DNA of 64,000 nucleotides from NCBI RefSeq assembly GCF_001750165.1, contig NZ_CP015411.1, positions 1,640,001 through 1,704,000 on the forward strand, written 5' to 3'. Of this stretch, positions 36,608 through 45,389 are shown piece by piece (within the stretch, counting starts at the first letter, position 1; each line of letters opens with the position of its first letter). The position numbers were made by a program, and so were the translations under genes. Source of the stretch: Pseudoalteromonas luteoviolacea. GTDB lineage: Bacteria; Pseudomonadota; Gammaproteobacteria; Enterobacterales; Alteromonadaceae. The notes beneath the pieces were generated by a model. That model had not been told where the DNA came from and searched no databases. It saw only the letters and a list, made by a program, of their open reading frames with translations.

Positions 36608-37740
36608 TAGTGGGTTACTAAAGTGGCTTGCTTCCTATATAGCGAAGGGGTCAATCCTGTTGCTTTTTTGAACGCAGTGTTAAAGGTCGACTTTGAGTTA
36701 AATCCGACCTCATATTGAATAGTGGACACGCGTTTATCGGTTTCTTGCAGCAACTTTTCAGCCGCAGCAATCCGATACCCGTTAACAAACTGGAAAAAGT
36801 TAGTCTTTAATCGCTGCGACAAAGTTTCTGAAATGTGGTTTTCACTGACACTGATTGCCTTTGAGAGTTTATTTAAAGACAGCTCTTCATCCATAAATAT
36901 TTGCTGCTTAATCATAATATTCTTCAGCTCTTCTGATATTGAATCCATTTTATCTTGGCTCAATGTTGCAACTCTTGATTGCACAGACATGGGCTGCCCT
37001 TTATCTTCTTTGGTTAAGATAGGCTGGTTAAGTGCTAATTGTGCGAAAGCCAGTAAAACGGCTGCTTCAAAAAATGGTAAAAGCTTTAACCATGGCAATT
37101 TCCATCCAGTTAATGTTGGAACATAAGATAGGGAGTAGCAAAGCCAAACAATGCCCCACATCACCAACATAACTCTAAACCAATCTAACGATCTTGATTG
37201 TATTTCGGCAAAACGTTCCATTAATTGTTGACGATGTTTGGCATGTATTTGTAGTGCTTTGATGAAATAAAAAGCGTTAAACACCATAAATACCACCATA
37301 TTTGCAATACAAGTGTATAAGGCAACTTTAAAATGCTCTGGGTTGCGTGTCGCAGGATCTGCCAAAGCTAGCTTTTCAGCAGATGTGAACCCTAGAGCAA
37401 ATGGCAGCATCACTAGGATAGCGACAATAGGGCCAATCATGGCCAAGGCATAGCTTTTCTTGGATATAGAGAGGTTTGGTGACATGGTTGCACATGCGTA
37501 AAAAAATAAGGCCGGGCCTAGTAAAATACGTACTGGCATCTGCATTCCCACTAATGCAGGGAAGTACTGATACGCACCGGTATAAATGACGAGTTCTCCG
37601 CTAACATGTATAAGCAGCAAGAATAAAAGCGCGATAAGATACGTAGTTTGCGGTTGTTTAGGCTTGTTCATTGCTTGCACAAGTGCAAGTAAGATAACGC
37701 CCCACATACTGGAATAGATGACGGTGTCTAAAACATCCAT
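36607..37740 (-). CDS. Membrane-bound AraC-type transcriptional regulator
   Basis: 377 residues: seven predicted membrane helices in residues 5-245, a linker, and a C-terminal double helix-turn-helix (about 275-370) with LNKLSKAISVSENHISETLS and the second signature TIQYEVGFNSKSTFNTAFKK. Such 7TM-AraC regulators probably sense a signal in the membrane and activate nearby genes. It is the likely regulator of the two DUF4386 copies downstream. Ribosome site AAGGGAAATT before ATG. Operator unknown. Confidence 0.82.
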   Translation of the reverse strand: MDVLDTVIYSSMWGVILLALVQAMNKPKQPQTTYLIALLFLLLIHVSGELVIYTGAYQYFPALVGMQMPVRILLGPALFFYACATMSPNLSISKKSYALAMIGPIVAILVMLPFALGFTSAEKLALADPATRNPEHFKVALYTCIANMVVFMVFNAFYFIKALQIHAKHRQQLMERFAEIQSRSLDWFRVMLVMWGIVWLCYSLSYVPTLTGWKLPWLKLLPFFEAAVLLAFAQLALNQPILTKEDKGQPMSVQSRVATLSQDKMDSISEELKNIMIKQQIFMDEELSLNKLSKAISVSENHISETLSQRLKTNFFQFVNGYRIAAAEKLLQETDKRVSTIQYEVGFNSKSTFNTAFKKATGLTPSLYRKQATLVTH

Positions 37741-38079
37741 AATTTCCCTTACTAGATATAGTAGATAAAACTCGCTGTATATTAAGTATGTGTAACGCTA
37801 GTGTAAAGTTTGATGGGGCTGGTTTAGAGTTTTTAATTAATAAATTTATGTTTTGAAGCTTATGATTTTAATGATTATTTTTTCCTTCTTCGCTTAAACG
37901 CTTGGCCAATTGAACGCAAAATCCTAAAGGTATCCTATTTTTCGGTGATAAAAAGCAACTTGTCACGTCGCCGGAAGCGAAGTGATTACTTATGCATACA
38001 GGTCTTTGTCCTTAGTTTGAAGTCGTATTTTGGTATTTAAATTAAACGTACATACTCTCTTTTCATTAGTGCTTTTAAA
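37741..38079. other. Non-coding spacer
   Basis: About 340 bases between the AraC-type gene (divergent promoter at left) and the terminator hairpin at 38080. No gene or motif recognised. Confidence 0.4.
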
Positions 38080-38112
38080 ATTGATTGGTACGCCTCGTTT
38101 GTACCAATCAAT
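38080..38112 (-). terminator. Perfect 12-bp hairpin after the broken beta-lactamase gene
   Basis: ATTGATTGGTAC, nine-base loop, GTACCAATCAAT. On the minus strand it is followed by TTTT. It lies 74 bases past the stop codon, so it may be the terminator. Confidence 0.55.
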
Positions 38113-38185
38113 ATATGTGTACGTTATTACTGTTCGGGAGTGTTCTTATCTGTCCTATATTGGGTAAAAGGTAGTCTGGCTGACA

Positions 38186-39346
38186 CTACTTTTTCATAAG
38201 GTTGAATAGTTTCATTTGCATTTCTCTGTAAATAGGCATAGTCATTGCCATCGTTTTTCCAGTCTCGTCAGGGATTAGCTTCGATGTATTGTAGACAAAA
38301 AGGTGTCCTGTTTGCGCTTCTGGATTTATGAACATAGAGCTGTAAAAGTTTTTTTGGCTACCTGTGTGTCCAATATATGTTTGATTAAAATGCTGTCGGA
38401 TAAAAAAGGTGAGACCGATATGTCTACTTTTATTAGCTCCTGTATTAAATTTAGGCTGCCACATTTCTAATAAACTAGTCCGTTTTAACACGTTTTCATA
38501 TGTGGGGTTGTCCTGCTCGCCAATTAAAAATGATACATATTTTGCCATATCGATTATAGGAGCGTTAATCCCACCATTTGCGCTGGTGACGCCTGTATTA
38601 AATTCAGGTCCGCCCGCGATAAGTTTCCCATTTTCAAATGCGTAGTTGTTAGAACGATACTTACTTAAATGGTAAGGAGTTGCGTTAAAATAAGCATGAT
38701 GCATGCCTAGCGGTTTAAAAATATTCTTATCAATGTAGCTGTCTACGCTATCTCCTGTTACGCGTTTAATGATTTCTCCTAAAAAGTTAATACCAAGGTT
38801 CGAATAACTATATTGGCTACCTGGATTAAACTTGATCTCTGAATAGGGCATCATAGCGACAAGTTGTGAAAACTCAGCAGGCTCATGTGGTTGCCAAGAT
38901 TTTGTTTTAAATGGGAAGCTAGACATACGAAAACCTGCGCTATGGGTCAGTAGATTTTCAATCGTAATGTGATTTGTGTTGTCGTATGTATTATGAAACT
39001 TTGTGATTTCAGGTAAATACTTAATGACAGGATCTGATAATTTGAGTTTCTCTCTGTCTCTGAGCTGCATAATAGCGATACCGGTAAAGGTTTTTGTGAT
39101 CGAAGCCCAGTGAAATAGTGTTTTTTCACTAATTGAGTAGCCTTGTTCTTTGTCGGCCAAGCCAAAGTAAAGAGCATCGGTGACATTGCCACCTTTAATT
39201 AAGATAGCACTCCCACCAACGACTCCCAGTTCTGAAAGCTCTGACTAGAAAAACTGAGTCGCTTCCTGCCAATTTTGTGCCTTAGCAGTACTAATATTAA
39301 ATAATGAAAAAAGCGTAATGAGCAATATTGGGAGTATCCTAGTCAC
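38186..39346 (-). pseudogene. Class C beta-lactamase-family serine hydrolase, broken by in-frame amber
   Basis: Start GTG at 39346 (ribosome site AAGGACTTAAG) gives a clean signal peptide (VTRILPILLITLFSLF...AKA) and NWQEATQFF, then TAG at 39245-39247 as codon 34; the frame continues unbroken with SELSELGVVGGSAILIKGG into the hydrolase domain. Catalytic motifs are intact: Ser82-x-x-Lys (SITK), YSN and HTG. So a single substitution, likely CAG to TAG, separates export signal from domain. The family includes beta-lactamases, D-aminopeptidases and esterases; the role here is unknown. It is either a recent pseudogene or expressed by readthrough. Confidence 0.82.
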
Positions 39347-39605
39347 CTTAAGTCCTTATTTTTATAGTTTTTGATGAGTGTACATTTTTCCGAGGAACAC
39401 TTCGCCCATAAATAAGCATTATGAGCACTTGTTTTGCAGTCGAAGTGATATTAATTGCTGGGTGTTTAACTGAATTTCCAGTGCTTTAGCGCATTTCTAT
39501 CTACAATTGTATGGGATGTGTTATTTATCATAAGCAGTGAGTTTCTATTGATCCTCTACATGACATCGTCGGTATAATTTTTAAAGCCAAGTTTAAGGAG
39601 TACCA

Positions 39606-40664
39606 ATGCGTTTTTTGTCTGCAAAAATGAATCTAGTGTTGCAAAGCTGCTTTCTGTTAAGTGGGTTATATACGAGTAATGTATGGTCAGGTCAAAATAC
39701 CTCAGATAATAGCAGCTATATTTGGCAAGAAGCGCCTAGTTTACCTATCGCTTTTCAAGAGGTTTATCCTTCGGTATTTAAAGAGCGGATCATTGTCGGG
39801 GGAGGGTTTACGCCATCTCAATCTCCTTCGTTTTTTGGACTTGGTCCAAGTAAAGACGTCTTCTTGCTGAATCCTCCAACTGGTCGCTGGCAAAAAGCAC
39901 CGTCATTGCCAGAATCACGTCACCATATAGGTATGGTAAGTAATCGACATTATGTGTACGGAATTGGTGGCTACACAGGGCCAAAGAGTGATGCTTGGCA
40001 AATACAAAGAACTGTATTTAGATTGGATGGTAAATTTCAAAAATGGCGATCAGGGCCGTCTTTACCTATCCCTTTAGCCGAATCCGTATATGCGAATGTG
40101 GGTAAATACATACATGTTATCGGTGGAAAAACAATGTCATCTAAAACAGGCAAAAAAATTGATTCGAATGCACATTATGTGTTGGTTAACAATGCGTATT
40201 GGCGTAAAGCAAAACCACCTTCAATTGAGAGAAGTTCTGCTGCAAGTGCAGTGATCGGAAACAAAATCTATGTTTTTGGTGGCCGAGCTTTGGGCGAAGG
40301 GAGTAAAAACCTGGACTATGCAGAGGTATATGATACAAAAATGGACACTTGGACCGAGATAAGTTCTTTACCAGTGGCATCTGCAGGACTTTCAGCCAGT
40401 GTATTAGATGGTAAAATTATCGTAACGGGTGGCGAGGTGTTTGGTCCCAATCATCAGTGGGAAAAAGGAAAGGCATTCAATTCTGCTTGGAGCTATGACC
40501 CTGAAACAGATCAGTGGTCATCACTACCGGACATGCCGCTGGCACGTCATGGTCATGGCTCTGTCACGTTGAACAACACATTGTTTTTGATTGGCGGAGC
40601 AGCTAAAGTTGGCCCACAACAAACATTACAAAGCACGTTTTCGCTACAACGCATCAATAAATAG
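39606..40664 (+). CDS. Secreted Kelch-repeat beta-propeller protein
   Basis: 352 residues. N-terminal signal segment, then six Kelch motifs recognisable by WQKAPSLPESRHH, YVYGIGGYTG, KYIHVIGGKT, KIYVFGGRALG, KIIVTGGEVFG and LFLIGGAA, each with paired Gly and later Trp. The family includes N-acetylneuraminate epimerase (NanM) and other enzymes, but the catalytic residues of NanM are not evident, so the call stays structural. Ribosome site TTAAGGAGT is strong. Single gene with its own terminator. Confidence 0.8.
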   Translation: MRFLSAKMNLVLQSCFLLSGLYTSNVWSGQNTSDNSSYIWQEAPSLPIAFQEVYPSVFKERIIVGGGFTPSQSPSFFGLGPSKDVFLLNPPTGRWQKAPSLPESRHHIGMVSNRHYVYGIGGYTGPKSDAWQIQRTVFRLDGKFQKWRSGPSLPIPLAESVYANVGKYIHVIGGKTMSSKTGKKIDSNAHYVLVNNAYWRKAKPPSIERSSAASAVIGNKIYVFGGRALGEGSKNLDYAEVYDTKMDTWTEISSLPVASAGLSASVLDGKIIVTGGEVFGPNHQWEKGKAFNSAWSYDPETDQWSSLPDMPLARHGHGSVTLNNTLFLIGGAAKVGPQQTLQSTFSLQRINK

Positions 40665-40680
40665 CCTAGCTAGGGTGAGA

Positions 40681-40713
40681 GAATAACCACTAAAGTGCGT
40701 GGTTATTCTTATT
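40681..40713 (+). terminator. Terminator of the Kelch gene
   Basis: GAATAACCAC, eight-base loop, GTGGTTATTC, then TTATT: 10-bp perfect stem 17 bases past the stop codon. Confidence 0.75.
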
Positions 40714-40859
40714 GTGGAAATGCGAAGCCGCGCTGTTATTCAAGCGCATATAGTCAAAGCATTAGCCTCACTTTCTTGTTAAACAATTTTCCGCGACGAA
40801 TTCATTTTGGCTAGGCAAAAGGCATCGTGCCTTAAGGTAATCTGCTCTGATTTATTACC

Positions 40860-41090
40860 TTATCTTCTTATTTGCTTCATAGTGGCTTTACCGCCCTCAA
40901 CTCTTTCGCAATAAGCTGCAGCGCGATACGCAAAGTCTTCATCGAAGCGATAGAACTGTTCGTGCCACAGTAACACGCCATTTTTGTGGCAAAATACTTC
41001 TAACCTGCCGGGGCCAGGTCTTGCGTCTGCTTTGGCTGGTATTGCTGAAACAACTGCGGTGGTTAGTGCAAACATTAGTACTTTTATCAT
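40860..41090 (-). CDS. Fur-boxed small secreted protein, 76 residues
   Basis: Unrecognised. A signal peptide (MIKVLMFALTTAVVSAIPAKA) precedes about 55 residues with two Cys (FCHKNG, YCERVE) and the segment LLWHEQFYRFDEDFAYRAA, rich in His, Trp and acidic residues. Ribosome site GGAGGATAT is strong. A near-perfect Fur box lies 18 bases upstream of the ATG, so iron limitation should induce it. A role in iron or haem handling at the envelope is possible but not shown. Confidence 0.6.
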   Translation of the reverse strand: MIKVLMFALTTAVVSAIPAKADARPGPGRLEVFCHKNGVLLWHEQFYRFDEDFAYRAAAYCERVEGGKATMKQIRR

Positions 41091-41107
41091 TATATATCCT
41101 CCTTATT

Positions 41108-41126
41108 GAAAATGATTATCATTATC
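41108..41126 (-). promoter_or_regulatory. Fur box
   Basis: GAAAATGATTATCATTATC against the 19-base Fur consensus GATAATGATAATCATTATC differs at two positions. It sits immediately upstream of the start of the 76-residue secreted protein, on the expected side. Confidence 0.8.
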
Positions 41127-41547
41127 GATAGGTGGTATTTTAATCAGGTTTAGAAATTTGTAAATAGGTAATGATGATATTATTTTGGTGAATTTAAATA
41201 TCAGGAGTAGGCTAGGGGGATTATCTAAAGCTTGAAATAGAAGCAAAAAGAAGTATTTTAAATATACAAAACAGGCAGGGAGTTCAAATAAACCTTCGCT
41301 TTAAACTAGTTTAAGTATTTGTTTTTTAATATTAGAATATAATTCTTCGTATGACTCAGCGTTTATCGCAAGCCGATTCGCTAACAGCTATTTAGTTTAT
41401 CTTGGTAATTGCCATCAGTCAGATGTTAACGCTATTGGCGATAATGAGGTGGCCTAATGTGCATGTTAATTGGTTTTCCAAGACTTTTTATTTGGTCCAG
41501 CTCTGACACAAATTTATTAACTTTTTGACCAGAGCCAGAACATTGAA
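41127..41547. other. Non-coding spacer, about 420 bases
   Basis: AT-rich, no gene. A pair of similar segments (GGTCCAGCTCTGAC and GACCAGAGCCAG near 41493-41536) may form a weak hairpin that ends the next gene on the minus strand. Otherwise nothing seen. Confidence 0.35.
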
Positions 41548-42636
41548 TTATAAATTCGTGGTCGTATATTTATCAAACGTCATATCTGTTAAGGGAGCGC
41601 TTTGCCTTATTGCCACAGTATTGGCAGGTGTATTCGCCAAGAATACAGTTTGTGCGCCGTCAGTAAAGCTATCGTTGTGAATACACTGAGGACGTATGGC
41701 GAGCGCGCTTCCATCATTGGGTACTTCAAATATGGTAAAATGAAAATGTTGAGTAGTAACGGTGCGATAGTAGCCGTCCTCGTGATTTATATCTTGGCGT
41801 CGGCCAAGTAAAATACGAGACTTTGTAGCTCGCTCAAATACAGGATCTTGCCCAACAGCGGGTAACCAAATATGTGGAAAAGGGTGGTGTTCGACGAATA
41901 GGCCTCCACCTTTATGGGCACCAAATTGATAATCGGTTACGTACTCTGGGAGTTTCTGATCATATTGGATCCCCCACAAGTCTTGAGTAAACCCTAATGC
42001 AAATTCTTCCTTCGGCTTTAATAAAGTGCCCCCATAATACGCAAGCGTTTGTAAATATGTCTGTTGTGACTGAGGGTCATCACCATAACTTAGAACAGGA
42101 AATTCGAGCTTTTCATGATCACAGATTAATTGCCCTGTACTGCCAAAAACATTAGAAGATCCATCTAGTCCTGGGATCCCTGCACCGCTTGTCGCAGAAG
42201 TCCAAAACCCTGTAACCGAGAGTGCATGACAGTTCCCCGGTGGGTTAAGTGTCGTTTCATCGTGCAGCTTATTTAAACGAGTAACTAGGTCTGCTTCAGG
42301 ATTTAGAGGGGCACGATCGCTCTGAACAACTATATTTTTAGCATGCGGATCCAAATGAACTAAGGTACCGGTTCTTATTGGGCCGAATAACCCTGTGGTG
42401 GTCAACAGTAATTGCTCGTTCGCACAGCGATTAAGCACAGCCCCATTTAAAAATTCAAAGTTATTATCTAAATCAGCTTCACTGACGCCGACATCTACAT
42501 GTTTCCATCGTGCTTCATGGCGCTGATTTGCTCTATATTGTGCTAACGTTTCTCCCCCAACAATATGGTGAGGTTGTTCGCAGGCCGATAAATTTAAGGT
42601 TTGGTCACTGGTTTTTTTTGGGGTGACATGAGACAT
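41548..42636 (-). CDS. Unknown protein, 362 residues
   Basis: Not recognised. No signal peptide or membrane segment; looks globular and cytoplasmic. Notable are several His/Cys-containing segments (ACEQPHHIVGG, LNRCANEQ, GNCHALSV, VEHHPFPHIWLP, TTQHFHFTIFEV), which could bind a metal, and a Gly-rich loop TSATSGAGIPGLDGSS. Ribosome site GGAGCAATACC is acceptable. It stands alone between spacers. The His-rich pattern and the beta-rich C-terminus (TIFEVPNDGSALAIRP) recall a cupin-like or metal-dependent fold, but this is a guess. Confidence 0.5.
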   Translation of the reverse strand: MSHVTPKKTSDQTLNLSACEQPHHIVGGETLAQYRANQRHEARWKHVDVGVSEADLDNNFEFLNGAVLNRCANEQLLLTTTGLFGPIRTGTLVHLDPHAKNIVVQSDRAPLNPEADLVTRLNKLHDETTLNPPGNCHALSVTGFWTSATSGAGIPGLDGSSNVFGSTGQLICDHEKLEFPVLSYGDDPQSQQTYLQTLAYYGGTLLKPKEEFALGFTQDLWGIQYDQKLPEYVTDYQFGAHKGGGLFVEHHPFPHIWLPAVGQDPVFERATKSRILLGRRQDINHEDGYYRTVTTQHFHFTIFEVPNDGSALAIRPQCIHNDSFTDGAQTVFLANTPANTVAIRQSAPLTDMTFDKYTTTNL

Positions 42637-43336
42637 GGTATTGCTCCTTCAGTTTGACGGTGGCTTACTTTCTAGCTTGTTCTCTGGCAGAGAAAACAAA
42701 ACACTATGTATAAGTTAGAGCAAATTTAAAACAAAAAACCATTACGCTTTGTTACAGCTCGAATATAGCTGTTTGAGTTTTACACTTTGCAACCTCTAAA
42801 TAAGGTCAAGGTAGTGTGGTAAATAGCAATCAATATCAGTTGCCTTATTTATTTTCCGGTTTCAAGGCCGTTTGTATGAGTTTATATTAAGAGAAGAAGT
42901 TAGCTAATAGCCCTAAATTTTTTATTGGTGGGTTTATATTAAAAATTTCATATTAAATATCGAATCTCTTTGTTATTTCTTTTGGCTTTCCACGTTTATA
43001 TAAATCTTCCCTTAAAACGTAGTTGGTAATAGTGAAGTCTTAGGTCGGTTTTTAGGCAACGTAAGGGGCTTCAATGACAGAGTAAAGCGAGTACCTGATT
43101 GCTCTTCCGTTAGTTGAACTTTTTTATATCTTGCTAATTGCTTATTTATTCAGTATTTGAATTTTTATAAGTGAAGCACTTATTTTTTACTTTTCAAAGT
43201 TGTTGTTAATTTTTATTTATTTTGGTTTATTTGTTTTTTAATAAATTCTATGTTTTTTAATTTGTCGTGGTTAATTATAATTTTTTTTGGTGTATTATAT
43301 GTCTGTGTTGATATCTTTTAATAAAAAGGAAATAAA
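42637..43336. other. Long AT-rich divergent spacer, 700 bases
   Basis: No gene supported. The last 150 bases before 43337 are extremely AT-rich with T runs, as in promoters silenced by H-NS-like proteins. No operator or repeat recognised. Confidence 0.45.
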
Positions 43337-44881
43337 ATGTTTAAAAGGCTAATGACGATAGCCATACTACTATGTAGTATTTTTATAGCTAATGCACATG
43401 CTTCAATATGCTATAAACCCTCTGAGCAAGAAATGGGTATGGTTCTTGACGATGAAGCCGAAATGATGCAGAGGCAATACGATCAATGTATTGCAAAGCA
43501 AAAGGCACTTAAACAAGCAGCAGATGCTTGGAGAATAGACACAGAGAAAAAGTTTATTCCTATTTTTGTGAATGGAATAATGATCCCAATTGTTGAAAAA
43601 GAAACGTATGCTTTGAATAACAAAGTGGGTAAATTCACTCTGCGCGATGATGAGTTACACTCAGTTTCAGTCTCTTCGGTCTATCAAGGGCGAGTTAAAT
43701 CTCAGGTCACATTCTCGAAACGTCCTACACTATTTGTTTCAATATCAGGCTTTAAACGCAGTGATAATAGCGTGGACCCTTGGCAAACTCAGCTGGAAAA
43801 TCGTATTTTGGAGAACACGCTTGAATATGCTCAATATAGGCATATGCAGGTTGAGTGGGACTCTGATGAAAATATGTATGATCAGGTACGTGATTTAGGT
43901 GATGTTGTTTATGATTTTCTAAATGATCGTAAATACAAATGGGATGTTGTGCTTGTTGGTTTTAGTCGAGGCGGTGTATTTGCCCATAATTTGGGTAACC
44001 GTATTAGAGAAAGTGATAAAATAAACAACCTCGTTACTGTGTTATTGGACCCAACTGCTGCGCCTGTCTTTGGCGATAAATACCCTACGAATGGCATTTC
44101 AGTTCCTCACGGTCAACACCGTGGTTATCTTTACTATGATGATGCCGGCTTTGCTTGTGGACCAGATTACCCTTCTGTCCTTTGCAGAAGCCAGCTTTCG
44201 ACAGTTTCTGATAAAAAGATCTCCGGTTATACTAATTCTGGGCGCTATGACTTTAATACAAGTTTGATGGATCATGATGCGGTAGCTTCTAAATGGGTGA
44301 GCAATGAGGGTCCAGGAAGTCTAAACTTTTCAACGCTATGGCACGATTTAAACTTAATGAAGCCAGATGGAAGCTTTACTCAAGATGGTTTGTCAGGTTT
44401 AGATGTAGTCAAAATTTCTCGAGGCAATATACAACTTAACGGAAACTTATCATTTGACAACGATACCGTAAATCTTACAGCCCAATTAGATTTAGGCAAA
44501 CTAGGTACAACCTCACTCGATATGTCGGCTGGTAAAGATGGCGTTGAAATGAGCGCGAATGTTTTAGTTGCGTCCGCTTATGCTGTGGCATCAAAAGATC
44601 GTATCGAAGCTTCTGCCTCAGTGGTTGTCGCTGATTTGGGTGTAAAACTAGATAAACATGGATTCCAAACCAAATATGACACCTTGGGCGTTTTGTCTGG
44701 TGAGGTCCAAGTCGACTTAGGCGAAGTTGCTATTTCTATAGAGATATTTGGTAAGGATTTGGACTTACAATTTAACACCGGCAAATTCGTTGTGTCGGTG
44801 GGTAAAGAGTTTGTGAGGACAATTAAAAATGTGGGTGGTGCAATTGGAGACCTATTTGGTGGGATCCTAAGTATATTTTAA
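43337..44881 (+). CDS. Exported alpha/beta-hydrolase-like protein with beta-rich C-terminus, 514 residues
   Basis: Signal peptide (MFKRLMTIAILLCSIFIANAHA), a helical stretch with two Cys, then a predicted alpha/beta-hydrolase core: WDVVLVGFSRGGVFAHN has the nucleophile-elbow form GxSxG (GFSRGG), with Asp and His candidates downstream (LLDPTA, MDHDAVA). Residues about 375-500 are alternating strands with repeat-like segments (NIQLNGNLSFDN, VEMSANVLVA, RIEASASVVVA). The start has AAAAAGGAAAT. Lipase or phospholipase activity is possible; the exact family is not recognised. The AT-rich upstream spacer hints at acquisition. Confidence 0.6.
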   Translation: MFKRLMTIAILLCSIFIANAHASICYKPSEQEMGMVLDDEAEMMQRQYDQCIAKQKALKQAADAWRIDTEKKFIPIFVNGIMIPIVEKETYALNNKVGKFTLRDDELHSVSVSSVYQGRVKSQVTFSKRPTLFVSISGFKRSDNSVDPWQTQLENRILENTLEYAQYRHMQVEWDSDENMYDQVRDLGDVVYDFLNDRKYKWDVVLVGFSRGGVFAHNLGNRIRESDKINNLVTVLLDPTAAPVFGDKYPTNGISVPHGQHRGYLYYDDAGFACGPDYPSVLCRSQLSTVSDKKISGYTNSGRYDFNTSLMDHDAVASKWVSNEGPGSLNFSTLWHDLNLMKPDGSFTQDGLSGLDVVKISRGNIQLNGNLSFDNDTVNLTAQLDLGKLGTTSLDMSAGKDGVEMSANVLVASAYAVASKDRIEASASVVVADLGVKLDKHGFQTKYDTLGVLSGEVQVDLGEVAISIEIFGKDLDLQFNTGKFVVSVGKEFVRTIKNVGGAIGDLFGGILSIF

Positions 44882-45355
44882 ATAAGCATGTTAGGGGCTG
44901 TTAGATATGGCCCCTAATAAGCCGTTAAAAATAATATCGACTTTGAATTTTCTTCAGAAATAATTGACTTTTTTATTCTAATCAAAAAGCTGCATATACA
45001 TATGTTAGCGATAGCTTACTAAATCCCGTCTCATTACCTTAATGTAAAATACGTACTATGATTGTCGATTTATATAGTTAGCGACAGATATATGTCGAAG
45101 GCGCATTATTTTTTTAATGTGGTATTAATTCATTGCTTAACTTACAGGGCAGTGTTCACGTTTTTTATCATCAACTTCTACACTCATGCATTTGCTTTTT
45201 CTATAGTGAAATTTCGTAAGATCTCCCAACGAGGGCAAGCTACTGAAAGTTCAATGCTGTTAAGTAGCAAAAGCATATAGTTAATTAAGTCCAATTTATA
45301 AGTAGTTGTTGCGAATAGATCTTAACAGAGATAGGAACACATGTTAAAGTACCTA
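44882..45355. other. Non-coding spacer, about 470 bases
   Basis: TTAGGGGC/GCCCCTAA (44891-44917) forms a hairpin after the preceding gene but without a T run. A 72-codon frame at 45062-45280 has no ribosome site and is not supported. The region near 45356 carries the Zur-like site. Confidence 0.4.
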
Positions 45356-45373
45356 AAAACGTTATAACATATC
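45356..45373 (+). promoter_or_regulatory. Zur-like operator before the TonB siderophore receptor gene
   Basis: AAAACGTTATAACATATC contains the palindromic core GTTATAAC with a right arm ATATC, matching GATATGTTATAACATATC at 15 of 18 positions. It is 16 bases before the start codon. Related sites lie at 51969 and 54611. Confidence 0.55.
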
Positions 45374-45389
45374 AAATAAAGGATTGGTA

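Noticed and set aside
45062..45280. 72-codon reading frame upstream of the TonB siderophore receptor
   Set aside because: No ribosome site, unusual amino acid mix and no signal peptide or motif; treated as chance.
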